DNA of 64,000 nucleotides from Deinococcus sp. Arct2-2 (GTDB taxonomy: Bacteria; Deinococcota; Deinococci; Deinococcales; Deinococcaceae). A model generated the notes under the pieces. It searched no databases. It was given only the letters and a program-made list of their open reading frames with translations, and was not told the origin of the DNA. Numbering within the stretch: position 1 is the first letter of the stretch; every line of letters starts with the position of its first letter. A program made the position numbers and the translations under genes. Of the stretch, positions 7,898 to 16,794 are shown piece after piece. The DNA is taken from contig NZ_SSNW01000002.1 of NCBI RefSeq assembly GCF_004801315.1, forward strand, positions 150,939 through 214,938, read 5' to 3'.

Positions 7898-9277
7898 ATG
7901 GCTGACCTGTCCATCAACTTCGCGGGCATTCGCGCCCCCAATCCGTTTTGGCTGGCTTCCGCGCCACCGACCAATTCCGGGCTTCAGATCAACCGTGCCT
8001 TCGAACATGGCTGGGGCGGGGCCGTCTGGAAAACTATCGGCGCACCCGTACTCAACATTTCCAACCGCTACAGCGGCCTCAGCATCGGCGGGCAACGGCT
8101 TCTTGCCATCAATAACGTCGAACTGATTTCAGACCGCCCGCTGGATGTGAACCTGCGCGAAATTGCGGAAGTGAAGCGGCTGTGGCCTGACCGCGCCGTG
8201 ATCGTGAGCGCGATGGTAGACGCCGACCCGCAGGCATGGCGCGACATCGTCATGATGATCGAGGACACTGGCGCAGACGGCATAGAACTGAATTACGGCT
8301 GTCCGCAGGGCATGAGTGAGCGCGGCATGGGCGCGGCGGTGGGCCAAGTGCCGGAAATGTGCGAGCTGAACACGCACTGGGTCACGTCCGTCACCAGGCT
8401 CCCGGTGATCGTCAAGCTGACGCCCAACATCACGCACATCATCGAACCCGCGCATGCCGGAATTGCGGGCGGCGCACACGCCCTCAGCCTGATCAACACC
8501 ATCAATTCCATCATGAAAGTCGATCTGGACACCTTTCAGATCACGCCCAATATCGGTGGACGCGGCACACACGGCGGCTACGCGGGGCCAGCGGTCAAAC
8601 CGATTGCGCTGAACATGCTGACCGAACTGATGACCGACCCGGGCGTGCTGCGTTCCGGCGTGCCCGTGTGCGGCATGGGCGGCATCGTGACTTGGCGAGA
8701 CGCTGCCGAATTTATGCTGCTAGGGGCGACCGCCGTACAGGTGTGTACCGCCGCCATGCACTACGGCTACCGCATCGTCGAGGACATGATCGACGGCCTG
8801 AGCAACTGGATGGACGACAAGGGTTTTGCCACCATCTACGACTTTGCCGGAAAATCCTTGCCGCAGGTCAGCACGTTTGGGCAGCTCGACCTAAGTTATC
8901 AGGCGGTGGCCCGCATCAATCCCGACAAATGCATTCAGTGCAACCTCTGTTACGTGGCCTGCAACGACACCGCGCACCAGTGCATCGATCTTTATTCGGC
9001 AGATGGAATTCGCGTCGATCCCGGTTTCGATCCACGCATGAACGGGCGGCAGGTGGCCGACAGCCGCCCCGTGCCTGTCGTGCGCGAACCCGACTGCGTG
9101 GGCTGTGCGCTGTGCGCCAACGTGTGCCCGGTAGACAACTGCATCGAAATGGTCAGCGTACCAAGTGGCCGCGAGAGCGTGACATGGGATGAACTGACTG
9201 CCGCCCGCCCCGCCGTCACGCAAAGCTGGGCCGCTATGGAAGCGTATAGGGCAGAAGCTGGGATTGAGATTCACTGA
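7898..9277 (+). CDS. preA: NAD-dependent dihydropyrimidine dehydrogenase, subunit PreA
   Basis: A 459-residue catalytic subunit that, with PreT, reduces uracil and thymine to the 5,6-dihydro forms. The FMN-binding TIM barrel resembles dihydroorotate dehydrogenase, including IELNYGCPQG, KLTPNITHI and the phosphate-binding VCGMGGI and GATAVQVCT segments. The C-terminal 80 residues are a two-cluster ferredoxin with CIQCNLCYVAC and CVGCALCANVCPVDNC. The active-site loop reads GAAVGQ, as in E. coli PreA and unlike the Cys-containing mammalian loop. The start is fixed by GGAGG seven bases before the ATG at 7898. Confidence 0.94.
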   Translation: MADLSINFAGIRAPNPFWLASAPPTNSGLQINRAFEHGWGGAVWKTIGAPVLNISNRYSGLSIGGQRLLAINNVELISDRPLDVNLREIAEVKRLWPDRAVIVSAMVDADPQAWRDIVMMIEDTGADGIELNYGCPQGMSERGMGAAVGQVPEMCELNTHWVTSVTRLPVIVKLTPNITHIIEPAHAGIAGGAHALSLINTINSIMKVDLDTFQITPNIGGRGTHGGYAGPAVKPIALNMLTELMTDPGVLRSGVPVCGMGGIVTWRDAAEFMLLGATAVQVCTAAMHYGYRIVEDMIDGLSNWMDDKGFATIYDFAGKSLPQVSTFGQLDLSYQAVARINPDKCIQCNLCYVACNDTAHQCIDLYSADGIRVDPGFDPRMNGRQVADSRPVPVVREPDCVGCALCANVCPVDNCIEMVSVPSGRESVTWDELTAARPAVTQSWAAMEAYRAEAGIEIH

Positions 9278-9287
9278 AGTGGATCGA

Positions 9288-9623
9288 ATGACTTTCTTTG
9301 AGTTCTTAATTTGTGAGGCCAATGGAGGATTGTTTGAATACAATTTTGCCAAAGGTGAGTTTGCAGCTGCTCTTCAAATTTCCTCTCAGCCAGCTCAGGT
9401 AGTTTCTGGTCAAGGAATGCACTGTTTGAAGCTAAGAGGTTTTGAAATTGAAATGAATGATGAGTTGCCCGGTGTGCAAGTGGTCTTTTCTGGCGATTTA
9501 GAGCATCAAATTGCAGTTGATCTCACGCACGAGTTGGCCGAAAGTCTGAGCCGATTTACAGGCCAACCTGCCGCAGTGATTGACTTCAACGGAGAACTCA
9601 AAGGCAAAATCGTCTCCTTCTAG
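9288..9623 (+). CDS. Small protein of unknown function inside the pyrimidine operon
   Basis: A 111-residue acidic, soluble protein (MTFFEFLICEANGGLFEYN at the N-terminus) with no signal or membrane segment and no family I recognise. It begins 11 bases after the preA stop and ends 22 bases before hydA, so it is almost certainly co-transcribed. Its base composition is visibly more AT-rich than either neighbour, which suggests later insertion into the operon. An in-frame start at 9264 would overlap preA. Confidence 0.6.
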   Translation: MTFFEFLICEANGGLFEYNFAKGEFAAALQISSQPAQVVSGQGMHCLKLRGFEIEMNDELPGVQVVFSGDLEHQIAVDLTHELAESLSRFTGQPAAVIDFNGELKGKIVSF

Positions 9624-9645
9624 AATCTGTAACGTGGGGTAAGGC

Positions 9646-11010
9646 ATGACCATACTCATCCAAAACGGCGAACTCATCTCAGACGGCAGGCGATACAAAG
9701 CCGATCTGCTGATTGAAGGTGAAATCATTGCCCAAATTGGCGAGAACCTGACTGCCCCCGAAGGCGCACGGGTCATTGATGCCAGCGGCAAATATATCTT
9801 CCCCGGATTCATTGACCCACATGTGCATGTGCATCTGCCGTTCATGGGCACCTTTGCCAAAGATACGCACACTACAGCGTCTCAGGCGGCGTTGGTTGGC
9901 GGGACCACGACATTTATTGAGATGCTGTGTCCGGCAGGAAATGAAAAGCTGGCTGATGCATGGAACATCTGGACAAGAAAAGCGGAAGGCAGTAGCGCGA
10001 GCGACTACACCTTCCATTTGGGCGTGACCCGCTGGGATGATGAAACCGAAGCTACTTTGCGCCAATTGGTAGCGGACGGAATGAAGTCGTTCAAGGTTTT
10101 TCTGGCCTATAAGGGCGCATTCGGCATAGATGACGCCGCGCTTTACCAAGTATGCAAGCTCGCCAAAGAATTGGGCGTGATCGTGACCGCTCACTGCGAG
10201 AACGCCGACTTGGTGTCTCAATTGCAGCAAAAGCTGTTGGCAGAAGGCAACACCGGCCCCGAATGGCATGAACCCAGCCGCCCAGAAGCGGTGGAGGCGG
10301 AAGGCACAGCGCACTTTGCCACCTTCCTAGAAATGACGGGCGCGAAAGGGTACGTGGTGCATCTCTCCAACGCCCGCGCGCTAGAGGCCGCGCTGGACGC
10401 CAAAGCACGCGGCGTGGATATTGGCGTGGAAGTGGTGATTCCCCACCTGTTGCTCGACAAAACCTATGCCGAACGCCCCGGCATAGAGGGCGCAAAGCAT
10501 GTGATGTCGCCGCCCCTGCGCGACAAAAGCAACCAGCCCGCGCTGTGGCAGGCGCTGGAACTGGGGCAGATCGATACGGTGGGCACCGATCATTGCCCCT
10601 TCGACGTGGCCCAAAAACACATGGGCGACGGCAATTTCACCCTGATTCCCAACGGCATTCCCGCCATCGAAGACCGCGTGAACTTGCTGTATACCTACGG
10701 TGTCAGCCGGGGCAATCTGCGGCTGGAACGCTTCGTAGACGCGGCCAGCACCCGCGCCGCGCAACTGTTCGGCCTCTACCCACGCAAAGGCACATTGTCG
10801 GTGGGCAGCGACGCCGATATCGTGGTGTTCGACCCCCAGTATCGGGGCGTGGTCAGTGCCGCCACATCGCACATGAACAACGACTACAGCGGCTTTGAAG
10901 GCTTTGAACTCGATGGCCGCCCCGAACTCGTGACCGTGCGCGGCGAAGTGGCCGCCGAGAACGGCGAATTCGTGGGCACGGTGGGGCGCGGGCAACTGCT
11001 CCGGCGTTAG
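9646..11010 (+). CDS. hydA: Dihydropyrimidinase (D-hydantoinase)
   Basis: A 454-residue amidohydrolase that opens the ring of dihydrouracil/dihydrothymine to N-carbamoyl-beta-amino acids, the second step after PreTA. The binuclear metal site is complete: His59 and His61 in DPHVHVHLPF, Lys150 (the lysine that is carbamylated) in SFKVFLAYKG, His183 in TAHCENADL, His239 in VVHLSN and Asp315 in GTDHCPF. The length is typical of the family. GGGGTAAGG precedes the ATG. Allantoinase or hydantoinase specificity is possible, but the preTA context favours dihydropyrimidine. Confidence 0.92.
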   Translation: MTILIQNGELISDGRRYKADLLIEGEIIAQIGENLTAPEGARVIDASGKYIFPGFIDPHVHVHLPFMGTFAKDTHTTASQAALVGGTTTFIEMLCPAGNEKLADAWNIWTRKAEGSSASDYTFHLGVTRWDDETEATLRQLVADGMKSFKVFLAYKGAFGIDDAALYQVCKLAKELGVIVTAHCENADLVSQLQQKLLAEGNTGPEWHEPSRPEAVEAEGTAHFATFLEMTGAKGYVVHLSNARALEAALDAKARGVDIGVEVVIPHLLLDKTYAERPGIEGAKHVMSPPLRDKSNQPALWQALELGQIDTVGTDHCPFDVAQKHMGDGNFTLIPNGIPAIEDRVNLLYTYGVSRGNLRLERFVDAASTRAAQLFGLYPRKGTLSVGSDADIVVFDPQYRGVVSAATSHMNNDYSGFEGFELDGRPELVTVRGEVAAENGEFVGTVGRGQLLRR

Positions 11011-11021
11011 TGGTTGCCTTT

Positions 11022-11069
11022 TCTGTCCCTCTCTCAGGGGGGCCGTTGCACAGCAGCCGGGGGTTCGCC
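11022..11069 (+). repeat. Partial copy (3' half) of the MITE-like intergenic repeat
   Basis: The stretch reads CTCAGGGGGGCCGTTGCAC then AGCAGCCGGGGGTTCGCC, matching the right half of the fuller copies at 11922-12044 and 42159-42264. It lies between hydA and the ABC ATPase gene. Confidence 0.6.
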
Positions 11070-11110
11070 TTCCATCTCAGCCACCATTTCCCGTCTCAGA
11101 GGTATTCCCC

Positions 11111-11905
11111 TTGACCGTATCCCGCCCAACTTCTGACGCTCCCATCGTCTCCGTGCGCGACCTCAGCATGATTTTCCCCACTCCCGGCGGGCAAACAGTG
11201 GCCCTCAAGGATGCCAATCTACTGATCATGCCGGGAGAGTTTATCAGCCTGATTGGGCCGTCTGGATGCGGCAAAACCACGCTGCTAAGGTTGATGGCCG
11301 ACCTGATTCAACCCACAGGCGGCGAATTGTTGGTGAACGGAGATACGCCCAGAAAAGCCCGCGAAAACCGGGCCTACGGTTACGTGTTTCAGGCTCCGGC
11401 GTTGATGGAATGGCGCAATGTGCTGAACAACGTCAAGTTGCCGCTGGACGTGATGAATACGCCCAAAGCCGAGAGGGACAGCCGCGCCCGCGAGATGCTG
11501 AAACTGGTGGGGCTTGAAAAATTCGAGCGGTCTTACCCTTGGCAGCTGTCGGGCGGGATGCAGCAGCGCGTGAGCATTGCGCGGGCGCTGGCTTTCGATC
11601 CGGCGATGCTTTTCATGGATGAACCGTTCGGGGCGTTGGACGAAATCACCCGCGAGAATCTCAATCTGGAACTCTTGCGGTTGTGGCGCGAGACGGGCAA
11701 AACGGTGGTGTTCGTGACCCATTCCATCAGCGAGGCGGTCTTCCTCAGCACCCGCGTGGTGGTCATGACCGCCCGCCCCGGCAAGATTGAAGGAATCGTG
11801 GATATTGGGTTGCCACACCCTCGAAGCGAAGAAAGCCGTGAAGACCCGCGTTTTTTCGAGTACGCGACCCAGATTCGGGAACTGCTGAAGAAGGGGCATT
11901 CGTGA
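11111..11905 (+). CDS. ABC transporter ATP-binding protein (NitT/TauT/hydantoin-pyrimidine type)
   Basis: A 264-residue ATPase. Walker A is GPSGCGKTT, the Q-loop falls in VFQAPALMEW, the signature is LSGGMQQRVSIARAL, Walker B is MLFMDEP and the switch histidine is in FVTHSISEAV. It belongs to the SsuB/TauB/ThiZ subgroup that powers uptake of small heterocycles and sulfonates. The start is a TTG at 11111 after AGAGG. It works with two permeases and the binding protein downstream, probably importing a pyrimidine, hydantoin or related ring compound for PreTA/HydA. A MITE-like repeat separates it from the first permease. Confidence 0.9.
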   Translation: MTVSRPTSDAPIVSVRDLSMIFPTPGGQTVALKDANLLIMPGEFISLIGPSGCGKTTLLRLMADLIQPTGGELLVNGDTPRKARENRAYGYVFQAPALMEWRNVLNNVKLPLDVMNTPKAERDSRAREMLKLVGLEKFERSYPWQLSGGMQQRVSIARALAFDPAMLFMDEPFGALDEITRENLNLELLRLWRETGKTVVFVTHSISEAVFLSTRVVVMTARPGKIEGIVDIGLPHPRSEESREDPRFFEYATQIRELLKKGHS

Positions 11906-11921
11906 GGGGGGCGGGAAGACA

Positions 11922-12044
11922 ACCCCCCAGTCTGCTCTCCTTCGGAGCTGTACCAGTTCGCAGCCAGCCCCCCTCAAGGGGAGAGCAACAGCGGTTGTCC
12001 TCCCCTTTAAGGGGGGGCGTTGCAAAGCAACGGGGGGGTTTGCC
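11922..12044 (+). repeat. MITE-like palindromic repeat, copy A
   Basis: A 123-bp element between the ATPase and permease genes. It has imperfect terminal inverted repeats (ACAACCCCCCAGT on the left, ACGGGGGGGTTTGCC on the right), an internal CCCCTCAAGGGG hairpin, a CTCCCCTTTAAGGGG hairpin and a CGTTGCAAAGCAACG hairpin. The right end stops four bases before the permease ATG, so its G-run may serve as the ribosome-binding site. The same order of elements is found at 28909-29017 and 42159-42264. Confidence 0.75.
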
Positions 12045-12047
12045 CCG

Positions 12048-12938
12048 ATGACCACGCTGCCCAGTTCCCCCCGCCCCGCCCGCCGCCCTTCCAATCTGTT
12101 GCCCATGCTCGGCGTTGCCCTCGCCGCCCTGCTGCTGTATTGGCCGCTGATGCTGTGGGCCAATTCGGGGCAGGCAGCCCGCTCGCTGGCCAGCGGTGCA
12201 GATTTGGGCTGCTCGACGGCTTTGGCCTGTGCCACACAGCTCCGCAATCCGGTCATTCCCGCGCCGGGCCAATTTGCCAGCGGCTTTCGTAATCTCAGTG
12301 TGCCGCCATTGGCTCCCACCAGTGCGCCCTACAACGCCCTCGTCACAGGTGGAGAAACGCTGCTGGGGCTGGCGCTGGCGTCCGTATTCGGACTCGTTTT
12401 GGCAACCCTACTGGTTCGGAGCCGCAGCTTCGAGCGGGCCACGTTGCCTTGGTTGGTGGCCTCGCAAACCGTGCCCATCGTGGCCCTCGCGCCCATGCTG
12501 GCTGTGCTGCTGGGGCAATACGGCGTGCAGGGGTTCGTCCCCAAAGCCATCATCGCCGCCTACATCGCCTTTTTTCCTATAGCCATCGGTATGGCGCAGG
12601 GCCTCCGCAGTCCCGACCCACTGCAACTGGATTTGATGCGAACCTACCGCGCCTCGCCCGCGCAGGTGTTTGGGCTGCTTCGGATTCCGGCCAGCCTGCC
12701 CTACCTGTTCACGTCGCTGAAAGTGGCGGCGACGGCGGCGCTGGTGGGCAGCATCGTGGCCGAAATCAGCACCATCTCCTTTTCCGGGCTGGGCAAGATG
12801 CTGGCCGAAAACTCGCGGGCGTCCGATACGGTGGCGCTCTGGGTCATCATGATTTACGGCGCGGCGCTGGGCATCGTGCTGGTGGCAATTATTGGCGGAC
12901 TAGAAAGGTTGGTGACCCGGTGGCGACCCCCAGCATGA
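12048..12938 (+). CDS. ABC transporter permease (NitT/TauT type), first of pair
   Basis: A 296-residue integral membrane protein with an N-terminal segment at residues 17-40, a periplasmic stretch, and five further segments. The inner-membrane coupling loop EAA-type motif appears as DLMRTYRASPAQVFGLLRIPASLPYLFTSLK split across the expected region. It would pair with the next permease as a heterodimer. The extra periplasmic segment near residues 45-90 is longer than in SsuC/TauC. The start lies directly behind the repeat element. Confidence 0.88.
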   Translation: MTTLPSSPRPARRPSNLLPMLGVALAALLLYWPLMLWANSGQAARSLASGADLGCSTALACATQLRNPVIPAPGQFASGFRNLSVPPLAPTSAPYNALVTGGETLLGLALASVFGLVLATLLVRSRSFERATLPWLVASQTVPIVALAPMLAVLLGQYGVQGFVPKAIIAAYIAFFPIAIGMAQGLRSPDPLQLDLMRTYRASPAQVFGLLRIPASLPYLFTSLKVAATAALVGSIVAEISTISFSGLGKMLAENSRASDTVALWVIMIYGAALGIVLVAIIGGLERLVTRWRPPA

Positions 12939-13891
12939 CGCAGGACTCTGTGCAGGTGACGGCGCTTCCGGTGCGCTCTGGCTTCGGCCTGCCGCTGCTG
13001 CTGCTTGCCGCTCTTGGATTACTAGGCCTGAGTTTCCTGCTGGCCGGACAACCCGCCCCGGCGGTGGCGTGGCCCTGGTTATTGAGCGTGGTGGCTCTGC
13101 TGGTAGTCGGCGCAGTGGGCATCCGGCAAAGCGCACAGGGCGAAAACCGCACCGCCCGCATTTTGCCTGCCGCCGCCACACTCATTCTCGCTGTCCTCGC
13201 CGCCGAAGCTGTTCTCCGCGCCTACGCCATTCCCACCGGACTGATTCCCACGCCCAGCAAGGTGGCGCAGTCGCTGTGGGCCGCCCGCACCGTGTTGCTG
13301 CAAGACGCTTATTACACCTTCGTACTAGAAGCGCTGCTTGGATTCGTTATCGGCACGTTGGCGGGGTTGGCGCTGGCACTCTTGGCCGTGCGATTCCGCA
13401 TCCTCGAACGCGGCGTCCTGCCTTACGCGGCGTTGCTTTCTAGCGTGCCTATCGTCGCTTTGGCCCCGGTGGTCATCAAGGCGGCGGGATTGGGCTGGCC
13501 ATCCAAAACCATCATCGTCGCCATTACGGTGCTGTTCCCCGTCGTCATCAACGCGGTGCGCGGCCTGCAAAGCGCCCAACCTATGCACCTTGACTTGATG
13601 CACTCCTATGCCGCCTCGCCCGCCCAGACCTTCCGTGAGGTACGCTGGCCCTCGGCCCTCCCCTTCATTTTTACCGCTCTGCGCGTCAGTTCAACGCTGG
13701 CCCTCATCAACGCCATCGTCGCGGAGTTCTTCGGCACCGAAGGGCACGGGCTGGGCTTCCGCATTCAAATCGAAGTCGGGCGCTTCGGGCTGGACATCGT
13801 GTGGGCCGCGATTGTGGTGGCCTCGGTTATCGGCATTTCGTTCTATCTGTTGATTTCAGCCCTAGAACGCTACGTGTTGCGAAGAAATTAG
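12935..13891 (+). CDS. ABC transporter permease (NitT/TauT type), second of pair
   Basis: A 318-residue permease that starts at an ATG overlapping the previous stop (ATGA), so the two are translationally coupled. Three N-terminal hydrophobic segments precede the conserved BPD-transport core, which includes PTPSKVAQSLW, SSVPIVALAPVVI and the EAA-like loop LDLMHSYAASPAQTFREVRWPSALPFIF (read as two parts). The length and topology match riboflavin/thiamin-precursor and hydantoin permeases. Confidence 0.88.
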   Translation: MTQDSVQVTALPVRSGFGLPLLLLAALGLLGLSFLLAGQPAPAVAWPWLLSVVALLVVGAVGIRQSAQGENRTARILPAAATLILAVLAAEAVLRAYAIPTGLIPTPSKVAQSLWAARTVLLQDAYYTFVLEALLGFVIGTLAGLALALLAVRFRILERGVLPYAALLSSVPIVALAPVVIKAAGLGWPSKTIIVAITVLFPVVINAVRGLQSAQPMHLDLMHSYAASPAQTFREVRWPSALPFIFTALRVSSTLALINAIVAEFFGTEGHGLGFRIQIEVGRFGLDIVWAAIVVASVIGISFYLLISALERYVLRRN

Positions 13892-13933
13892 AGATCACTC
13901 CCCGCACTTCCCCTCTGTTTTGGAGGTTCCATA

Positions 13934-15010
13934 ATGAAGAAATTCGCGCTCTTGTCCGCCCTGCTCGGCCTCGCCATCCTTCCCACCGCCGCCGCACAGT
14001 CCGGCACGCCTGCCAAGCCCGTGCAGGTGCGGCTGCAACTGAAGTGGTTCCCGCAGGCCCAGTTCGCCGGATTCTTTGTGGCGCAGGCCAAAGGCTACTT
14101 CAAGGCGGAAGGGCTGGACGTGCAGTTGTTGCCCATCGGGGATCAGTCACCTATCCAAACGGTGTCTACAGGCGCAGCAGATTTCGGCACCACTTGGATT
14201 ACTGACTTGCTTACGGCCCGCCAGCAGGGGCTTCCAGTGGTTCACATCGCGCAACTGTTCCAAAAATCTGGCTTTACGTTGGTGTCCCTCAAATCCAGCA
14301 ACCTCATCAAGCCCGCCGACTTTAAGGGCAAGCGCGTGGGCGTGTGGCCCAGCGGCAACGAATACCCGGCCATCGCCCTGATGAAAAAATACGGCCTGAC
14401 CACCAGTCTCGACTCCACCGTGTCCAATCCCAGCGTGCAGGCCGTCACTTATCCCTTTGACCCCAGTATCGTCTTCCCCGACAAAGTCGACCTCGTGTCG
14501 GCCATGACCTACAACGAAGTCGATCAGATCGTGGGCCTCGGCTACAGCATGGACAAACTCCGCATCTTCAAAGCGTCCGACTACGGCATCAACTTGCTGG
14601 AAGACTTGATGTTCACGTCTCAGAAGGTGCTGGACGACAAGAACTTTAAGAACAGCGGCCTCAGCGGGCGCGAAATTGCGGCACGGTTGGTGCGGGCCAG
14701 CCTGAAGGGTTGGAATTACGCTGTGAAAAATCAGGCCGAGGCCGTGAATATCGTGCTGCCCCTCTGCGGTAACACCTGCAAAGGCTCGGGCACCCGCGCC
14801 GACGCCAAAGGCCACCAGACGTGGCAAATGGCCGAAATTGCCAAGCTGTACAACAGTGGCCCGACGCTCAAAGGCCGCGCCGGATACCTCGATCCAGCCG
14901 TGTACAAATCCAACGTGACCCTCCTCAAAAGCTTGGGCATTTTGAAAGCTGACCCCGCTGCCGGAGCGGTGGATTACACCGTTTGGCAGGCGGCGACGGG
15001 CAAAAAGTAA
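13934..15010 (+). CDS. ABC transporter substrate-binding protein, NMT1/THI5-like
   Basis: A 358-residue periplasmic protein with a classical signal peptide (KKFALLSALLGLAILPTAAA, cleavage near residue 21). The N-terminal lobe begins VRLQLKWFPQAQFAGFFVAQ, the hallmark of the NMT1/THI5-like family, which binds pyrimidine-type thiamin precursors, riboflavin or similar rings. This fits import of a pyrimidine or hydantoin for the neighbouring catabolic enzymes. GGAGG precedes the ATG. It is the last gene of the importer. Confidence 0.9.
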   Translation: MKKFALLSALLGLAILPTAAAQSGTPAKPVQVRLQLKWFPQAQFAGFFVAQAKGYFKAEGLDVQLLPIGDQSPIQTVSTGAADFGTTWITDLLTARQQGLPVVHIAQLFQKSGFTLVSLKSSNLIKPADFKGKRVGVWPSGNEYPAIALMKKYGLTTSLDSTVSNPSVQAVTYPFDPSIVFPDKVDLVSAMTYNEVDQIVGLGYSMDKLRIFKASDYGINLLEDLMFTSQKVLDDKNFKNSGLSGREIAARLVRASLKGWNYAVKNQAEAVNIVLPLCGNTCKGSGTRADAKGHQTWQMAEIAKLYNSGPTLKGRAGYLDPAVYKSNVTLLKSLGILKADPAAGAVDYTVWQAATGKK

Positions 15011-15035
15011 GTCCGGCAATCTCAACATAGCGGGT

Positions 15036-15074
15036 ACTGTTCAGTTGGGGGAGTGTAGCCTCAAGCTGAACAGT
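15036..15074. repeat. 9-bp inverted repeat upstream of the DUF3060 gene
   Basis: ACTGTTCAG (15036-15044) and CTGAACAGT (15066-15074) are perfectly inverted around 21 bases. It follows the binding-protein gene by 25 bases and precedes the next start by 20, so it may terminate the importer message or act as an operator. There is no T-run. Confidence 0.5.
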
Positions 15075-15094
15075 TCCGCAGTAGAGTAGACGGC

Positions 15095-15469
15095 ATGATT
15101 CCTTCGGTGCGGTGGTTGGCGGCGGGCTGCGTTTGCTCTGGCAGCCTGCTTTTTTCTCAAGTGGCCGCCCAGAGCGCCACCATGACCATTCCCGGTATGG
15201 GGCAAATGTTGGCAGGCGACAACTCGGCCCGCGCCCTGAAGTGCAACGGCGACGCCGTAACTGTGAGCGGCAGCGGCAATAAGCTGACGTTGACTGGCAA
15301 CTGTACCCAAGTCGTGGTGAATGGCAGTAAAAATGTCGTCACAGTTGTCGCAGTCGGGCAAATCGTTATCAACGGCAGACAGAACACCGTGACTTGGAGC
15401 AAGTCGTTGAAAGGGGTTAAGCCCATGACGCGCATCACGGGAACAGCCAACAAGATTCTTAAAAAGTAG
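15095..15469 (+). CDS. Exported DUF3060-type protein
   Basis: A 124-residue protein with a signal peptide ending near AAQSA (residue 27). The mature part is a short run of beta-strand repeats (KCNGDAVTVSGSGNKLTL, then NGSKNVVTVVAVGQIVING), typical of the DUF3060 family of small secreted proteins, which look like a few turns of a beta-helix built on asparagine/glycine ladders. Two cysteines may form a disulphide. Function is unknown. It interrupts the pyrimidine genes and has its own terminator. Confidence 0.75.
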   Translation: MIPSVRWLAAGCVCSGSLLFSQVAAQSATMTIPGMGQMLAGDNSARALKCNGDAVTVSGSGNKLTLTGNCTQVVVNGSKNVVTVVAVGQIVINGRQNTVTWSKSLKGVKPMTRITGTANKILKK

Positions 15470-15482
15470 CATCCTGACTCCT

Positions 15483-15520
15483 CCGCCAATTCCAGTTGCT
15501 CTGGTTGGCGGGGTTCTAAT
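15483..15520 (+). terminator. Terminator after the DUF3060 gene
   Basis: CCGCCAA (15483-15489) pairs with TTGGCGG (15505-15511), with an inner CCAG/CTGG extension, followed by GGTTCTAATTTT. Confidence 0.65.
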
Positions 15521-15549
15521 TTTCCAGTTTCACTCTTGAAGGGGAGCCT

Positions 15550-16794
15550 ATGACGACACTCGATCCGCGCCGGACTGTAAACGAACTCAAGGCCCTCCGT
15601 GCTCTCACAGGCGATGAACACGGCGCTCAACGGGTGGCGTTTACCGACAAATGGGTGGCGGCCCGCAACTTTTTGAGGGAACGTTTGGCTGAGTTGCCTG
15701 TGGAAGTGCATAGCGATCCGGCGGGAAACCTGTGGGCCACCCTACGCGGCGAATCGGAGCGGGAATTGTTGATCGGCGGTCACCTTGACAGCGTGCCGAA
15801 CGGCGGTTGGCTGGACGGCTGCCTGAATGTGCTGGCGGGCCTAGAAGTGCTGCGCCGCATTAATGCGCAGTATGGGAGCAAGCCGCCTGTCACCGTGCGC
15901 CTTGTGGATTGGGCCGACGAAGAAGGCGCACGCTTTGGTCGCAGCCTGTACGGTTCCAGCGCGGCCAGCGGGTATTTTGACGTAGATCAGATGGCGAAAT
16001 TGCATGACCGCGACGGCGTTTCGTTGGCCGATGCCCTGCTGAAAGTGGGCGTGACTCTGGCCGATGCGCCCCAAGCTCGGGCCGAACTGAAGAATGCGGC
16101 GGCATATTTGGAACTGCACATAGAGCAGGGGCCAGTGCTGGAAGGGCTGGGGCTGCCACTGGGCGCGGTGTTGGGCACGGTGGGCGTGGAGCGGCACACC
16201 ATCACTTTTCATGGGCAGGCGGCACATTCGGGCAGCACGCCTATGAATGTCCGCAAAGATGCGTTTCTGGCGGCAGGCCGATTTGGGGCAGAAATCTACA
16301 CCATCGCGGCCAAGCACGGCGGCGTTTGCACCATCGGGAGCGTCAAAACCCTGCCCGGCATCGTGACCAGCGTCGTGGAAACCTGCGAAATCACACTGGA
16401 TCAGCGCCATCTGAACGCCGAAAAACTGGCCGCCATGTGGCAAGACGCGCAGTTCGCCGCCACCCAGTTTGCCGAGGAGGGCGGCTGCTCCGTTACCTTC
16501 GCCGATCTCTGGAACATAGAGCCGATTTTGTTTGACCCAGAGCTGATCGACGCGTGTGAGGCGTCTATTTTGGAAGTCACGCCCACCAGCCACCGCCTCC
16601 CCAGCGGCCCCCTGCACGACGCGGCAGAAGTGGCCCGCGCCGGAGTGCCCACCGTGATGCTGTTCGTGCAGAGTTTACGCGGCATCAGCCACAACAAAAT
16701 CGAAGACACCCGTGAAGACCACCTTGAGTTGTGTGTGTCGGCGCTGGATCAATTGGCCGATAAAGCGGTGGCATGGATAGAGGGGCGGGCATGA
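15550..16794 (+). CDS. M20-family carbamoyl-amide hydrolase (beta-ureidopropionase / N-carbamoyl-amino-acid hydrolase)
   Basis: A 414-residue binuclear zinc hydrolase of the hydantoinase/carbamoylase group. Metal ligands are visible as His78 in GGHLDSVPNGG, Asp89 in WLDGCLNVLAG, Glu124/Glu125 in WADEEGARFG and His190 in LELHIEQGPVLE. The dimerisation domain includes FHGQAAHSGSTPM. It would release CO2, ammonia and beta-alanine or beta-aminoisobutyrate from the HydA product, completing reductive pyrimidine breakdown. AAGGGGAGCC precedes the ATG. Allantoate amidohydrolase is a close alternative. Its stop overlaps the cytidine deaminase start. Confidence 0.88.
   Translation: MTTLDPRRTVNELKALRALTGDEHGAQRVAFTDKWVAARNFLRERLAELPVEVHSDPAGNLWATLRGESERELLIGGHLDSVPNGGWLDGCLNVLAGLEVLRRINAQYGSKPPVTVRLVDWADEEGARFGRSLYGSSAASGYFDVDQMAKLHDRDGVSLADALLKVGVTLADAPQARAELKNAAAYLELHIEQGPVLEGLGLPLGAVLGTVGVERHTITFHGQAAHSGSTPMNVRKDAFLAAGRFGAEIYTIAAKHGGVCTIGSVKTLPGIVTSVVETCEITLDQRHLNAEKLAAMWQDAQFAATQFAEEGGCSVTFADLWNIEPILFDPELIDACEASILEVTPTSHRLPSGPLHDAAEVARAGVPTVMLFVQSLRGISHNKIEDTREDHLELCVSALDQLADKAVAWIEGRA

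Noticed and set aside
8290..8352. Loss of the active-site cysteine in PreA
   Set aside because: The loop reads GAAVGQ, but as I recall E. coli PreA also lacks the mammalian cysteine there, so this is normal for bacterial PreA.
8359..9192. 277-codon plus-strand frame inside preA
   Set aside because: Shifted frame of preA; Arg-rich composition is typical of a high-GC shadow frame.
11285..12319. 344-codon minus-strand frame across the ABC ATPase and repeat
   Set aside because: It runs through a repeat element and two coding regions on the other strand and has no recognisable domain.
12449..12934. N-terminal extension of the second permease
   Set aside because: It overlaps the first permease in another frame; the ATGA junction at 12935 is the natural start.
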